The notes: a model not told the origin generated them from the letters alone. A stretch of DNA of 64,000 bases from Gluconobacter cerinus (GCF_002723935.1 NZ_BEWM01000001.1:1-64000), one strand, 5' to 3'; numbered from the stretch's first letter, positions 8,799-18,236 are shown. Numbers and translations are program-made.

Positions 8799-10697
8799 AT
8801 GTCCACCCCTTATCGCGCTGGTGCGTTTCGCCTCTCCCCTGAAGATTATCGCGCGCTAACGGATGCCGCCCAAGCAAATCCAGAAGCATACTGGCAGGAT
8901 CAGGGAAAAAGGCTGGACTGGATTAAAGCACCATCCAACGCGCAGGATACTGGAACGGGATGGTTTTCAGATGGAACGCTGAACGCCAGTTTCAATTGCC
9001 TAGATCGGCACCTCAAGACCCGTGCAGATCAGACAGCTCTGATCTGGCAGGCAGAAGAAGCGGAGCACATCATCCGCCTCACATATCGTGACCTGCATGA
9101 ACGCGTATGCCGTCTGGCGAATGTTCTGCGTGATCACGGTATTCGTCGGGGGGATCGCGTTGCAGTTCACCTGCCAACAGTGATCGAAGGCGTGGTGAGT
9201 ATGCTGGCCTGTGCACGGCTGGGCGCAATCCATGTCGTGCTGTTCGGCGGCTTCTCGCCTGAGGCTATTGCAGACCGGTTGGCCGACAGTGGCGCCAGTT
9301 TGGTGATAACGGCCAATGTCGGGCGGCGTGGCGCGAAACGCATCCCTTTCAAGACGACAATGGACTCTGCTCTGAGCCTGCGTCCTGACAGCTTGTCGGT
9401 GAAGCATGTTCTGGTTGTTAGTGTCACAGACGAGCCCGTTCCAATGCAGGCAGGCCGTGATGACATGCTCAATCCACTGCTGGCATCGGCTTCGGCGTCA
9501 TGCCCAATTGAAACGATGGCCTCTACGGACCCGCTGTTTCTACTTTACACGTCTGGAAGCACAGGCAAACCAAAAGGCATTGTCCACGGAACAGGCGGAT
9601 ACCTGACCTGGGCCTCCTACACACACGAACTCGTCTTTGATCATCAGGCTGGTGATGTGTTCTGGTGCACGGCCGATATCGGCTGGATTACCGGTCATAC
9701 CTACGTGGTTTATGGCCCGCTCTCGAACGGCGGCACCGTTCTCCTGTTCGAGGGCATGCCGTCTCATCCGAAGCCCGGTCGCTGGTGGGATGTTATTCAG
9801 GCCCATAAGGTCACCACATTCTATACCTCTCCCACCGCCATTCGTGCCCTGATGCGCGAAGGAAACGATGTTCCCCGCGAATACGACCTGACATCGTTGC
9901 GCGTGCTGGGAACTGTCGGTGAGCCGATCAGTCAGGAGGCATGGTCCTGGTTCGATGATGTCATTGGTGGTGGGCGTTGTGCCTTCGTAGATACCTGGTG
10001 GCAGACTGAAAGCGGTGGCATTTTGATTTCGCCCGTTCCAGGCGCTGTCAAGGAAAAGCCAGCGTCTGCAACACTCCCACTTCCGGGCGTGAATCCCATC
10101 CTGGTTGACGACAAGGGACATCCGCTGGAAGGGGCAACAGAAGGTGTGCTCTGCATTGATGGATCATGGCCGGGTCGCGCACTGACGATCTGGAATGACG
10201 ACGCGCTCTTTGAAACAACCTATCTTCGCCCCTACCCCGGCCATTATTTTACAGGCGATGGCGCACGACGCGACGAAGACGGCTATTACTGGATCACTGG
10301 CCGGGTTGATGACGTCATCAATGTTTCTGGCCATCGCATCGGCTCTGCCGAGATTGAAGATGCACTGGCTGCAGAACATGCGATTGTTGAAAGTGCCGCG
10401 ATTGGTATTCCACATGACCTGAAAGGTCAGGGCATCGTCGTGTATGCTGTGGCCCGTGATCCATCCCATCCTGACTTGGAAATGCTTGCCGTTCGCGCCA
10501 TAGCTGCGAAAGTCGGGCGTTATGCGGTGCCAGAAAAAGTATATATCGTCCCTGATCTTCCAAAGACGCGCTCTGGCAAAAATGTCAGACGCCTGATGCG
10601 CAAAATTGCCTGCGGCGAGACTGATGGCCTTGGAGACCTCTCTACCTTGGCTGATCCAGAAATTGTGGAAGTTCTGATCGCTATTGTTCAGGGCTAA
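8799..10697 (+). CDS. acsA: Acetyl-CoA synthetase (AMP-forming)
   Basis: Converts acetate, CoA and ATP to acetyl-CoA, AMP and pyrophosphate in the cytoplasm; a key enzyme for assimilating acetate. Adenylate-forming superfamily: P-loop-like YTSGSTGKPKGI (about residues 249-260), acetyl-CoA-synthetase-specific FWCTADIGWITGHTYVVYGPL, and the C-terminal PKTRSGKNVRR whose Lys (about 594) is the residue acetylated in regulated homologues. At 632 residues it is slightly shorter than E. coli Acs. The GWITGH region favours acetate over propionate. The ribosome binding site is weak. It is followed by a 13-bp hairpin and then the SulP gene on the same strand. Confidence 0.9.
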   Translation: MSTPYRAGAFRLSPEDYRALTDAAQANPEAYWQDQGKRLDWIKAPSNAQDTGTGWFSDGTLNASFNCLDRHLKTRADQTALIWQAEEAEHIIRLTYRDLHERVCRLANVLRDHGIRRGDRVAVHLPTVIEGVVSMLACARLGAIHVVLFGGFSPEAIADRLADSGASLVITANVGRRGAKRIPFKTTMDSALSLRPDSLSVKHVLVVSVTDEPVPMQAGRDDMLNPLLASASASCPIETMASTDPLFLLYTSGSTGKPKGIVHGTGGYLTWASYTHELVFDHQAGDVFWCTADIGWITGHTYVVYGPLSNGGTVLLFEGMPSHPKPGRWWDVIQAHKVTTFYTSPTAIRALMREGNDVPREYDLTSLRVLGTVGEPISQEAWSWFDDVIGGGRCAFVDTWWQTESGGILISPVPGAVKEKPASATLPLPGVNPILVDDKGHPLEGATEGVLCIDGSWPGRALTIWNDDALFETTYLRPYPGHYFTGDGARRDEDGYYWITGRVDDVINVSGHRIGSAEIEDALAAEHAIVESAAIGIPHDLKGQGIVVYAVARDPSHPDLEMLAVRAIAAKVGRYAVPEKVYIVPDLPKTRSGKNVRRLMRKIACGETDGLGDLSTLADPEIVEVLIAIVQG

Positions 10698-10704
10698 CCA
10701 ACCG

Positions 10705-10740
10705 GCACGACCAGCTTTTTCAACAAAAGCTGGTCGTTGT
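10705..10740 (+). terminator. Strong hairpin between acs and sulP
   Basis: ACGACCAGCTTTT (10707-10719) and AAAAGCTGGTCGT (10725-10737) form a perfect 13-bp stem with loop TCAAC. A good U-tract is missing after it (TGTCC), so it may be a Rho-independent terminator with the Ts inside the stem, or a processing/stability hairpin between two genes of one transcript. Confidence 0.6.
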
Positions 10741-10757
10741 CCTGCGAGGTTAATGTG

Positions 10758-12458
10758 ATGAAGCTTCCCCGGCGCCGAAAGCTTCCCCCATCATGGCGAA
10801 CCGATGTTCTGGCAGGGCTTTCGCTCGCTTTTACAAACATCCCGCAGGTCCTTGGTTATGCCCGCATTGCGGCCATGCCATCCGTCACCGGGCTTTATAC
10901 AGTTCTTCTGCCTCTTGTGGGCTTTGCCGCCTTCGGCTCTTCCAGACATCTTCTTGTCGCGGCAGATTCCGCCACTGCAGCCATTCTCTCTGGCGCCATT
11001 ACAGCCATGGCTGCACCAGGAAGCGCACACTACATGGCGTTGGTCAGCGCTACCGCGCTCCTTGCCGGAATGCTGCTTCTGGCCGCCAGATTATTTCGCC
11101 TCGGTTTTTTGGCAGACTTTCTTTCTCGAACAGTCCTTGTTGGCTTCATGACAGGGGTTGGCGTCCAGATCGCCATTTCCATGTTTCACGACATGCTCGG
11201 CATCCAGACGACATCGCATAACCCCGCGATGCAGGCGGTCGAAACTCTCACTCAGGCCGCTCACCTCAACCTGACATCCACCCTTACCGCCGGTGCCACC
11301 GTAGGCGGCTTGCTCCTTCTAAACCGGTTTTGCCCACGATGCCCTGCCGCATTACTGGCTGTCGTTGGCGCTATTCTGGCAGACAGAACAGTCCCATTCC
11401 TGACGCAGAATCTCCCGACGCTTGGCCCTATCCAAAGCGGACTGCCGACCTTCCAAATACCCATTATCAGCTGGAATGAACTGCTTGCGCTTTTCCCAGT
11501 GGCAGCCTCATGCGTCTTCGTCATCATCACCCAAAGCGCTGCGACATCCCGCGTGTACGCAACACAGTACGACGAAGAACTGAATGAGAACAGGGATCTG
11601 ACGGGATTGGCAGCTGCCAACATACTTGCAGCAGTCAGTGGTACCTTCACGGTTAACGGCAGCCCAACCCAGACAGCTATGGCGGTACGAGCAGGTGCCC
11701 AGAGTCAGGTGGCACAAGTTGTCTTTTCTCTTTCCACCCTGATCGTGCTCCTCTTCCTCACCACGCCTTTGCAATACCTTCCACAATGCGTACTCGCTGC
11801 GATTGTCTTCACTGTCGCGCTGGGAATGATCGAAATCCGCGCACTGCTCTCAATCCGTCAGGAAAGCCCGGGGGAGTTCTGGCTTGCACTTGTGACAGCG
11901 GCAGTCGTTGTTGGCGCCGGAGTAGAACAAGGCGTTCTGACAGCCATCGCCCTGTCGCTGTTTCGTCATGTGCGCCACAGTTACGATCCTCACACGGCCG
12001 TTCTCCAACCCTTTACTCCTCAAGGCCCGCTGGAAGCCGTTCCAGCACGCGGGGGCCTGGAGAGTGAGCCTGGACTCATTATCTTCCGCTTTTGTGCGGA
12101 CCTGTTCTACGCCAACTCTACTCGCTTCAACCGAGACATCCTGACGTTGCTTAGCGATGCCCCTCACCCCGTTCACTGCATCCTCATTGAATGCAGCCCC
12201 ATCACGGATATTGATTATTCGGCAGCCAACGACCTGCGCCTGTTACTCGCAACACTCAAACAGAGGCAGGTAACGATGATTTTTGGACGCGTAAGCCAGG
12301 ATCTCAGGGCAGATATGAACCGGCACCATTTGATAGTCGCAATCGGTCCAGAAAATATTTTTGAAGAACTTCACACTGCCCTTGCCGCCGCCAGGCGTTA
12401 TACAGACGCGACAAACCATACACCGGGCAGCTTCGCTCCCCCACACACGCCATCATGA
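10758..12458 (+). CDS. SulP-family anion transporter with STAS domain
   Basis: Inner-membrane transporter of the SLC26/SulP family. The N-terminal signature is DVLAGLSLAFTNIPQVLGYARIAAMPSVTGLYT (key: IPQVLGYARIAA), followed by about ten to fourteen hydrophobic segments and a C-terminal STAS domain (about residues 440-540; FYANSTRFNRDIL, LIECSPITDIDYSA). Start chosen at ATG 10758 with GAGG eight bases upstream. Family substrates include sulfate, bicarbonate and dicarboxylates; none can be assigned. Its position after acs is compatible with organic acid or sulfate transport, and the TetR regulator starts 57 bases downstream. Confidence 0.85.
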   Translation: MKLPRRRKLPPSWRTDVLAGLSLAFTNIPQVLGYARIAAMPSVTGLYTVLLPLVGFAAFGSSRHLLVAADSATAAILSGAITAMAAPGSAHYMALVSATALLAGMLLLAARLFRLGFLADFLSRTVLVGFMTGVGVQIAISMFHDMLGIQTTSHNPAMQAVETLTQAAHLNLTSTLTAGATVGGLLLLNRFCPRCPAALLAVVGAILADRTVPFLTQNLPTLGPIQSGLPTFQIPIISWNELLALFPVAASCVFVIITQSAATSRVYATQYDEELNENRDLTGLAAANILAAVSGTFTVNGSPTQTAMAVRAGAQSQVAQVVFSLSTLIVLLFLTTPLQYLPQCVLAAIVFTVALGMIEIRALLSIRQESPGEFWLALVTAAVVVGAGVEQGVLTAIALSLFRHVRHSYDPHTAVLQPFTPQGPLEAVPARGGLESEPGLIIFRFCADLFYANSTRFNRDILTLLSDAPHPVHCILIECSPITDIDYSAANDLRLLLATLKQRQVTMIFGRVSQDLRADMNRHHLIVAIGPENIFEELHTALAAARRYTDATNHTPGSFAPPHTPS

Positions 12459-12515
12459 TGACCTTCTGGACGACACCAAGATGATATCCCCCGCTTACTG
12501 GAAGACCGTCGGACC

Positions 12516-13154
12516 ATGATGGATGGCGAACAGGACAAGAAAAAAGATCTCGGCAGGCGGCAAAGCAAAAAGGATCGCACCGCGACAGCGCTAGCGTGGG
12601 AGGCACTGCGGCTGTTTTCTACTCAAGGATATGAAGAAACGTCTGTCGAGCAAATCGCGGAAGCTGCCAATGTCTCCCGCAGAACACTATTCCGATACTT
12701 TTCAGGCAAAGGAGACATCATCCTCGCCTGGACCAGCGACATGACTCAGGCATTTAATGATGCGATTGCGTCTGCCAGTCCGGATGCTTCGTTGCAGGAC
12801 ATGGTCCTTCTGGCCCTTCTTCCGGTTGTTCGACGGATCACCGCCAACCGGGAATACGCCTACGCGCTCGTACAACTCCTTGAGCACGAGCCCGCACTTC
12901 GGAGTGTCAGTCTGCAAAAATATGAGGAATGGGAAGAGGCGCTTGCCAAAGCCCTCATGGACCGCCTCCCCCCCACAGATATGCCATCACTGGCAGCCCG
13001 CCTGATCGCGCGGACCGCGATTGCAACTTATCGCACAGCTGTAGACGAATGGATGAAGACGGAAGGCCGTACAGATCTGGAACATATCTTGCGCCGTGCC
13101 TTCACGTTCCATCCTCTTCTCTGGATGGAAGACAGCCCTCTCAGCCTCGGCTGA
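12516..13154 (+). CDS. TetR-family transcriptional regulator
   Basis: DNA-binding regulator. Residues about 15-65 form the TetR helix-turn-helix: ALRLFSTQGYEETSVEQIAEAANVSRRTLFRYFSGKGDII, read here as the short motif YEETSVEQIAEAANVS plus RTLFRYF. The remaining 140 residues are the variable ligand-binding half. It lies on the same strand 57 bases after sulP and may be co-transcribed; it converges with the TonB receptor gene. Its ligand and targets are unknown, but sulP is a natural candidate. Confidence 0.88.
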   Translation: MMDGEQDKKKDLGRRQSKKDRTATALAWEALRLFSTQGYEETSVEQIAEAANVSRRTLFRYFSGKGDIILAWTSDMTQAFNDAIASASPDASLQDMVLLALLPVVRRITANREYAYALVQLLEHEPALRSVSLQKYEEWEEALAKALMDRLPPTDMPSLAARLIARTAIATYRTAVDEWMKTEGRTDLEHILRRAFTFHPLLWMEDSPLSLG

Positions 13155-13164
13155 AAGGGCTTTA
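13136..13164 (+). terminator. Terminator-like hairpin after the TetR gene
   Basis: The end of the gene and the following bases form an imperfect stem built on CTCAGCC/GGCTGA (13140-13154), extended by CCCT/AGGG, then CTTTATT. The stop codon lies inside the stem. It separates the TetR gene from the convergent receptor gene. Confidence 0.45.
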
Positions 13165-13169
13165 TTGCC

Positions 13170-15362
13170 TCAGAGGTCCAGTTCAATCGTGAAGTGATAC
13201 GTCCGTGGCAGCCCAGCCACTGCAGAGTTTGTAGCGCTTCCACCACCGTTGATGCTCGATGGGTAAACAGAAGCCCAGTAGCTCTGGTTCGTGACGTTAT
13301 CGACGCCAAAGCGGAACACGAGAGGCTGGTGATAAACGTGCGTTGCATAGCGCGCGCCCAGATCCAGCGTCACATAAGACGGAGCAAACGTGGTGTTATA
13401 TACGTTGGCCGCCCGGCGCCCCATGTAATGCACGTTCGCATTGACAGCGCCGCCTTTAAGAAATGGCAGTCGATAATCAATCAACATGTTCGCCATCAAA
13501 GGCGGCACGCCAACAACCTGCTTGTAGGACGTCTTGGCCACACCCGTGTTCAAGAGTTGAGCATCCAGCCAGGTCATACCACCCAGGATACTCAGATCTT
13601 GCGTCAGATTTCCGGAGGCCTGGAATTCAACGCCGTAATTCCGCTGCACACCGTAATTGGAATAAACATACGTAACAGGGTCTGTATAAGCGAACGGGCG
13701 AGACATTCTAAAGCCGGCAATATTCAGCTGCAGTCTCTTGGCCACCAAAATCTTGTAACCAACCTCATACTCTTCTGAACGCAGAGGAGCTGTCACTTCG
13801 TTTTCATTCACAGCACCTGCCGGCGCCGAAGTACCAGCCTGCAAGGACCGCCCCCAAGTGAAATAAGCCGTCTGATTGGCTGCCGGCTTATAAAGCAGAC
13901 TTGTCATCGGGCTAAAGGCAGCGGCACGGCTGTAGGACGACGTTTTCGTGCCACTCGTTGCATAATTATTGGTGCTCAGCCAACTCCAGGCCAGCGTCCC
14001 CATGATGGACCAGTGCTTGCCCAGAGAAATCGTATCCCCGGCCAGCAGGGACTGCGTCATGGTATCAGCAGATTTATAACGTCCGGAATAATAAGGCTGT
14101 GCACTCGGAAATCTCTGTGGGTTGCCGATTGTCGCCTGCCCCAGAGTCAAAGTGCCGGTCGATGACGTCGGGTTGTAGTTCCCCATGACGTAACCGTTGG
14201 TTCCGATTTCGATCTGGTGCTTCAGTGGGCCCGTATGGAACGACCCATTCAAATAAGCCGTATTGCTGCCCGCCACGAAATCATTCGCCGTCGTCGCAGC
14301 TGAAATTGTCTGACGGTAAAGTCCCTCAGAGTTCAGCAGCTGGTTACCCGTACTGAAAACATTTCTGGCAGCATTCTGCCACATCCCACCCAGCTTCAGG
14401 CTCCAGTCATCATTGAAGTGATGAATGATCTTCATCAGGGCAGTATCGGTTTCCATGTTGTAACCGGCTTGCTTCTGACCATATCCCTTCTGGCTAAGAT
14501 CAGGAGCATCCGGTAGCTGAATCGTCGTTGCGTACGAAAAGCCACCCGGATAGCCGCGCTGGGCATATGTGTACTGGCTGGCATCAATCTGGATGACTGT
14601 CTTCGGTGAAAGGTGAATGTCGAAATCACCACTCACCAGGTTACGCCGAAGGTGGGAGTCTGCGACGTAGCCCTCTCCGTTCTGGTTCAACAGGTTCAGG
14701 CGGTAGCCGAACCACTTGTTGTGGCCGACCCGACCTGAGACATCGAGGCTTTCCATGGGCGCGCCAATGGAATCAACACCCACAACAAAACGCTCTGTCT
14801 GTCGATCCGTCGGGCGCTTCAATGTGAAGTCAAATGTGCCCGCCGGATTTTGCGGACCATACACCGCACCAGCCAACCCATTCAGAACCTGAACGCTATC
14901 AAACTGCTCCGCAGCATAAGGTGTGGTGATGACCATGTTGAGGCCATCCATGCGCGTATTGGCAATAACGTCGCCCTCAAACCCACGGGACTGAGGCCGA
15001 CTGGTATTCGGATCACCACGCATTTCAAGCTGGGCAGATGGCACGAATGCAATCAGATCATTGATGTTTCTGGTCTGCTGGTTAACCAGAACGTCGTGGG
15101 GCACCACCATGACAGACATCGGCGTGTCCAGAATGGATCGCGTGCCAAGGGGGCCAAGAGAGGCTTCCTTCGTGCGATACTCTGCTGCCGTGCCACTTCC
15201 GTTACGACGATGAACAGTGATATTCTCAGGCTCAGACGCGCGTACAGACTTCTTCGCGGCCGCTTCCGGAGTAGCTTTTTCTTTGGTTTCTGCCGCATAA
15301 GAGGGAACATTGCCCATGACAGATCCAGCCAGAAGGTACAAAGCCAGCCGCGAGAGTTTCAT
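13170..15362 (-). CDS. TonB-dependent siderophore-type outer-membrane receptor
   Basis: Outer-membrane beta-barrel taking up an iron chelate by TonB-driven transport. A signal peptide (LYLLAGSVMGNVPSYAA) leads to a mature chain with a TonB-box-like segment NITVHRR (about residue 48), a plug domain (about 75-190; SRGFEGDV, VQVLNGLAGAVYG, PAGTFDFTLKRPT) and a C-terminal barrel ending in an aromatic-type strand HFTIELDL. Length 730 fits the family. No STN signalling domain is present. Unlike the other iron receptors of this window, it has no obvious Fur box; instead two palindromes lie in its upstream region. Substrate unknown. Confidence 0.9.
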   Translation of the reverse strand: MKLSRLALYLLAGSVMGNVPSYAAETKEKATPEAAAKKSVRASEPENITVHRRNGSGTAAEYRTKEASLGPLGTRSILDTPMSVMVVPHDVLVNQQTRNINDLIAFVPSAQLEMRGDPNTSRPQSRGFEGDVIANTRMDGLNMVITTPYAAEQFDSVQVLNGLAGAVYGPQNPAGTFDFTLKRPTDRQTERFVVGVDSIGAPMESLDVSGRVGHNKWFGYRLNLLNQNGEGYVADSHLRRNLVSGDFDIHLSPKTVIQIDASQYTYAQRGYPGGFSYATTIQLPDAPDLSQKGYGQKQAGYNMETDTALMKIIHHFNDDWSLKLGGMWQNAARNVFSTGNQLLNSEGLYRQTISAATTANDFVAGSNTAYLNGSFHTGPLKHQIEIGTNGYVMGNYNPTSSTGTLTLGQATIGNPQRFPSAQPYYSGRYKSADTMTQSLLAGDTISLGKHWSIMGTLAWSWLSTNNYATSGTKTSSYSRAAAFSPMTSLLYKPAANQTAYFTWGRSLQAGTSAPAGAVNENEVTAPLRSEEYEVGYKILVAKRLQLNIAGFRMSRPFAYTDPVTYVYSNYGVQRNYGVEFQASGNLTQDLSILGGMTWLDAQLLNTGVAKTSYKQVVGVPPLMANMLIDYRLPFLKGGAVNANVHYMGRRAANVYNTTFAPSYVTLDLGARYATHVYHQPLVFRFGVDNVTNQSYWASVYPSSINGGGSATNSAVAGLPRTYHFTIELDL

Positions 15363-15410
15363 GCCTGAATCCTGTTCGTTGTTCTAAATTCTCCGCACCT
15401 TCTACATTTT

Positions 15411-15443
15411 GGCACTCAGTGCCACAATTTGAGTTTACTCAAA
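15411..15443. promoter_or_regulatory. Two adjacent palindromes upstream of the receptor gene
   Basis: GGCACT-C-AGTGCC (15411-15423) and TTTGAGT-TT-ACTCAAA (15428-15443) are both perfect and only four bases apart, 49-81 bases upstream of the receptor start. They do not resemble a Fur box. They are candidate operators; the nearby TetR regulator is one possible ligand, with no direct evidence. Confidence 0.4.
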
Positions 15444-15571
15444 CTGCCTGATGTGGCGATCTTTTGAGGCGCACTGTCTCTTCAGAAACACAGTTCGTCA
15501 TGGTCTGCATTCCGGAGCGCCGTTCTCTTAACTGGGATGTGCGGCTGGAAACCGCCAGAAAGCGGCTTTCT

Positions 15572-16297
15572 CTAATGCCCGATGTATCGTCCAGGTCTAT
15601 GGAACACCATGAGCACACTACTCATGGCAAAAGCGCTTACGGCTGACAGAACGGCCTTCTCCCACGGCAAAAAGAAAGCAGACAGCGTCAGAATGGCTGC
15701 ATCAATCATGATCTGAACGCGCCCGGCGTTCAGGCCACGGCTTTTCTGAAGCCAGAGCGTGATAACGCCTGTCCCGCCTACACCCGCCTGATGACGAGCC
15801 AACGAGAGAATACCCATCCCAATCACTGTCCCGCCGAATATCGCCGCGAACAAAGGCTGGACATACGCAAGCTCCATAACGCTCGGAATAACACTCGCGA
15901 GGGCAGTAATACCAAAACTGGCAATCGTGGTCTTAAGCGCGAAACGGGCCCCCATGGCGCGAACGGCAAAAAGAAGAAACGGTATGTTGATGACCGTGAA
16001 CAGATTTCCAGGCGTCATCGGCACGATGTAGGACAACAGCAAGGCAATACCTGCCACGCCACCGGTCACAAGCCCGGCCTTGTGCAGACACATCAGCCCC
16101 ATCACAATCAGAGAACAACCAATCAGGAACGCGTAAACATCTTCTGCGTGGGAGTGACGCAGCCCTGGGCCATAAGGCGAAGTCATATCCGGAAATCCAG
16201 TCGCTCGACGGCTAAAAGCTTTGAAAATAGCCGCGTCAGATCCATGAGAATTTTCGCCAGATAGTGTAGTCTTTGCCCCCTGCACACCCCCTTTCAT
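15572..16297 (-). CDS. YitT-family (DUF161) membrane protein
   Basis: Inner-membrane protein of unknown function. About five to six transmembrane helices are visible; conserved family features include GLVTGGVAGIALLLSY near the middle and HQAGVGGTGVITLWLQK later, typical of YitT/DUF161 proteins. The C-terminal DUF2179 domain of many Gram-positive homologues is absent, as in the short proteobacterial form. I start at ATG 16297 (241 residues); the frame opens at a TTG 21 bases upstream and ribosome binding sites are poor for both. It does not share an operon with the receptor gene, from which about 209 bases separate it. Confidence 0.75.
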   Translation of the reverse strand: MKGGVQGAKTTLSGENSHGSDAAIFKAFSRRATGFPDMTSPYGPGLRHSHAEDVYAFLIGCSLIVMGLMCLHKAGLVTGGVAGIALLLSYIVPMTPGNLFTVINIPFLLFAVRAMGARFALKTTIASFGITALASVIPSVMELAYVQPLFAAIFGGTVIGMGILSLARHQAGVGGTGVITLWLQKSRGLNAGRVQIMIDAAILTLSAFFLPWEKAVLSAVSAFAMSSVLMVFHRPGRYIGH

Positions 16298-16637
16298 TCC
16301 AAGAGAATATTGTTTCAATCAGGCTTCCCTGTTCTTGTTTGAAACTGCTGATAGCAACCCGTTTGCGTATGTTTGGAAACACGCTTTTCACAGCTGGCGA
16401 TTCTTGGAACCGTGCCATTATGAACGCGCTGAGATGACACATTTCCTACGATACCGGGTTCGATAGCCGGGCATTCGCGATATGCTCGTGAGCAACCTCC
16501 CCCTGGCGAAGGGAAACCGAGAGAAATTTTCCGGAAATCTCGCAACAAAGTCCGAGGTTTTGTCTCTCTGTTACAATGGTGACCAATTTTCGCCACATCG
16601 GGAGACCCTTGATGGCGCATTACGAACGGAGTTTTTT
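16298..16637. other. Divergent promoter region, no gene seen
   Basis: About 340 bases between the divergent yitT-like and RcnB-like genes. The open frame continues in phase upstream of the RcnB-like start, but without a signal-peptide-like or conserved sequence. I see no RNA gene or repeat; promoters for both genes must lie here. Confidence 0.5.
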
Positions 16638-17174
16638 ATGTCCACCAAGACTAAACGATCTGTTGCTCTGCTGATGGGCTTGGCACTCGCTATCGCCCCC
16701 ACAGTAGCTAGCGCTCAGGGAGGTCCAGGAGGCGGCCGTGATGGCGGTGGCCCAGGTGGCGGCGGGGGACATCGCGACGGTGGTGGCCCGAATGGGGGTG
16801 GAGGACATCGTGACGGCGGCGGCCCAGGCGGTGGCGGACGCGGCCAAGGTGGAAATGGTTATCGTGGAGGCCCGGGCGGAGGCGGCGGTGGCTTCCGTGG
16901 CGCAGGCCCTCATCGCGGCATGTGGCGCTCTGGTGATCGTTACAATGGCGGGGGCGTGTTTGTTGATAGCTGGCACAGATACCCAGGCCTTTATGCCCCA
17001 CCTCCGGGATATCGCTGGATTGATTACGGTGGAAGCTTTCTCCTCGCCGCAATCACAACGGGCATCATTAGTAACGTCATCATGAGCAATGTGAACGGCC
17101 CGGCGGTGGTCGCTCCGACGCCGTATCCGAGCTACGGGCCGACCCCCGCTCCATACCCCGCACCTGGATACTAA
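16638..17174 (+). CDS. RcnB-family periplasmic protein with glycine-rich insert
   Basis: Predicted periplasmic protein related to RcnB, which in E. coli affects nickel and cobalt homeostasis. The signal peptide (VALLMGLALAIAPTVASA) is followed by about 60 residues of Gly-rich sequence built on repeats of GGGHRDGGGP, then the RcnB core: FVDSWHRYPGLYAPPPGYRWIDYGGSFLLAA (key PPPGYRW and GSFLLAAI), and a Pro/Tyr-rich tail. The His-Arg-Asp residues of the repeats could bind metal, which is inference. Start: ATG 16638 with GGAG six bases upstream. Confidence 0.75.
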   Translation: MSTKTKRSVALLMGLALAIAPTVASAQGGPGGGRDGGGPGGGGGHRDGGGPNGGGGHRDGGGPGGGGRGQGGNGYRGGPGGGGGGFRGAGPHRGMWRSGDRYNGGGVFVDSWHRYPGLYAPPPGYRWIDYGGSFLLAAITTGIISNVIMSNVNGPAVVAPTPYPSYGPTPAPYPAPGY

Positions 17175-17331
17175 TTTCCAGGTTTGCCAAAAGGCGCGTT
17201 GAAGACGACGCGCCTTTACGAACCTTTTCCATAACAAACATTATAGACGGCCATCAGATATCAGTGGCCATACACCGTCCGAGACGGACTGCCCCTGCCC
17301 AGCGGTGCGAACCAAAAGCCAATTTCTTGAC

Positions 17332-17655
17332 TTAATTCAACGGCTGCGGAGGTTCTTCCAATGGCGGAGGCTCTGTTGGCAAAGGTGACGGCGGCATTGG
17401 GGGCTGAGGCGGTCGCGGGGTTGGTAGATCACCCCCCCCTGCACTAACCGTCTTCAGACCAAACGGCGGATATGGTGAAGGCCCCGGCTCTTCTGGCAAC
17501 TCCACATCTGGCCATTCGTCTGGCTCTGGCGTTTCTTCTTCCTCAGATGGGTCATCAACCATCGGATCACCGTCTGGAAATAATGGATCCTTCGTACCCG
17601 GATAATCCATTAGGAAGACAGATTTGGAAAATGATGTGCTGATCAGGATCGACAT
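17332..17655 (-). CDS. Small proline- and acid-rich protein, function unknown
   Basis: 107 residues with no recognised domain. After a short hydrophobic start, the middle is dominated by Asp, Glu and Pro (DPSEEEETPEPDEWPDV) and the last 40 residues are mostly Pro. It is therefore likely disordered. GGAGG five bases before ATG 17655 is a near-ideal ribosome binding site, which supports a real gene. No signal peptide is clear. The neighbours are unrelated exported proteins. Confidence 0.6.
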   Translation of the reverse strand: MSILISTSFSKSVFLMDYPGTKDPLFPDGDPMVDDPSEEEETPEPDEWPDVELPEEPGPSPYPPFGLKTVSAGGGDLPTPRPPQPPMPPSPLPTEPPPLEEPPQPLN

Positions 17656-17903
17656 GTTCGCCTCCTACAGGGTGAACACTAAATTCTTCACCACAGCAAA
17701 GGTTCAAATTATCTCAAAAGAAACCTGATAGGCTCCTGATATATGAGCGCGCGGGGAGAACGGAGAAGCAAAGCGACGGAGGTCACTTTCTTCTAATATA
17801 CTGCATGCGCCTCCCCAGTGACGGACACGACGATATTGGAAATGGCATCCGCACACGTCAGTTTTCTTTGCGGCCCGGATTGTCCCGTAGTACACTTGCC
17901 CTT

Positions 17904-18236
17904 ATGCGCTACCTTCCTCTTTTTGCCCTCATTTCTCTTTCCGCATGCTCATCAGCTCCGTGGTTGACTGGCCAGACAGACAGCCATTGTGTGCGTGAGC
18001 AGATGTTTACCGGGACACAGGGCAATCCTCTTCCCTTTAGCCATGCGATGCAGGTGTGTGCGGTCGCAGCGCAGAAGAGCAATGACGGCCATCCAAGACC
18101 TCTCGATCTCAGAGACGATGCGACACTGCAGGCGATGGCAGAAAACCCGGATTACAACACGGCCTCTGCCTCATTTGTTCACCGAGAGGCAAAAACGAAG
18201 GTTCCAGGCGGTGTTCGAAGAGTGAATATCGACTAA
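17904..18236 (+). CDS. Small putative lipoprotein
   Basis: 110 residues. The N-terminus MRYLPLFALISLSAC is a lipoprotein signal with lipobox LSAC (Cys about residue 15), followed by SSAPWLTG. The rest contains two further Cys and no known domain. The frame is open from 17805, but only the start at 17904 gives the lipoprotein signal. The ribosome binding site is weak. Function unknown. Confidence 0.6.
   Translation: MRYLPLFALISLSACSSAPWLTGQTDSHCVREQMFTGTQGNPLPFSHAMQVCAVAAQKSNDGHPRPLDLRDDATLQAMAENPDYNTASASFVHREAKTKVPGGVRRVNID

Noticed and set aside
16620-17237. 205-codon open frame on the minus strand opposite the RcnB-like gene
   Set aside because: It is the antisense of a glycine-rich repeat region and has a low-complexity translation; the plus-strand gene has a signal peptide and good ribosome binding site.
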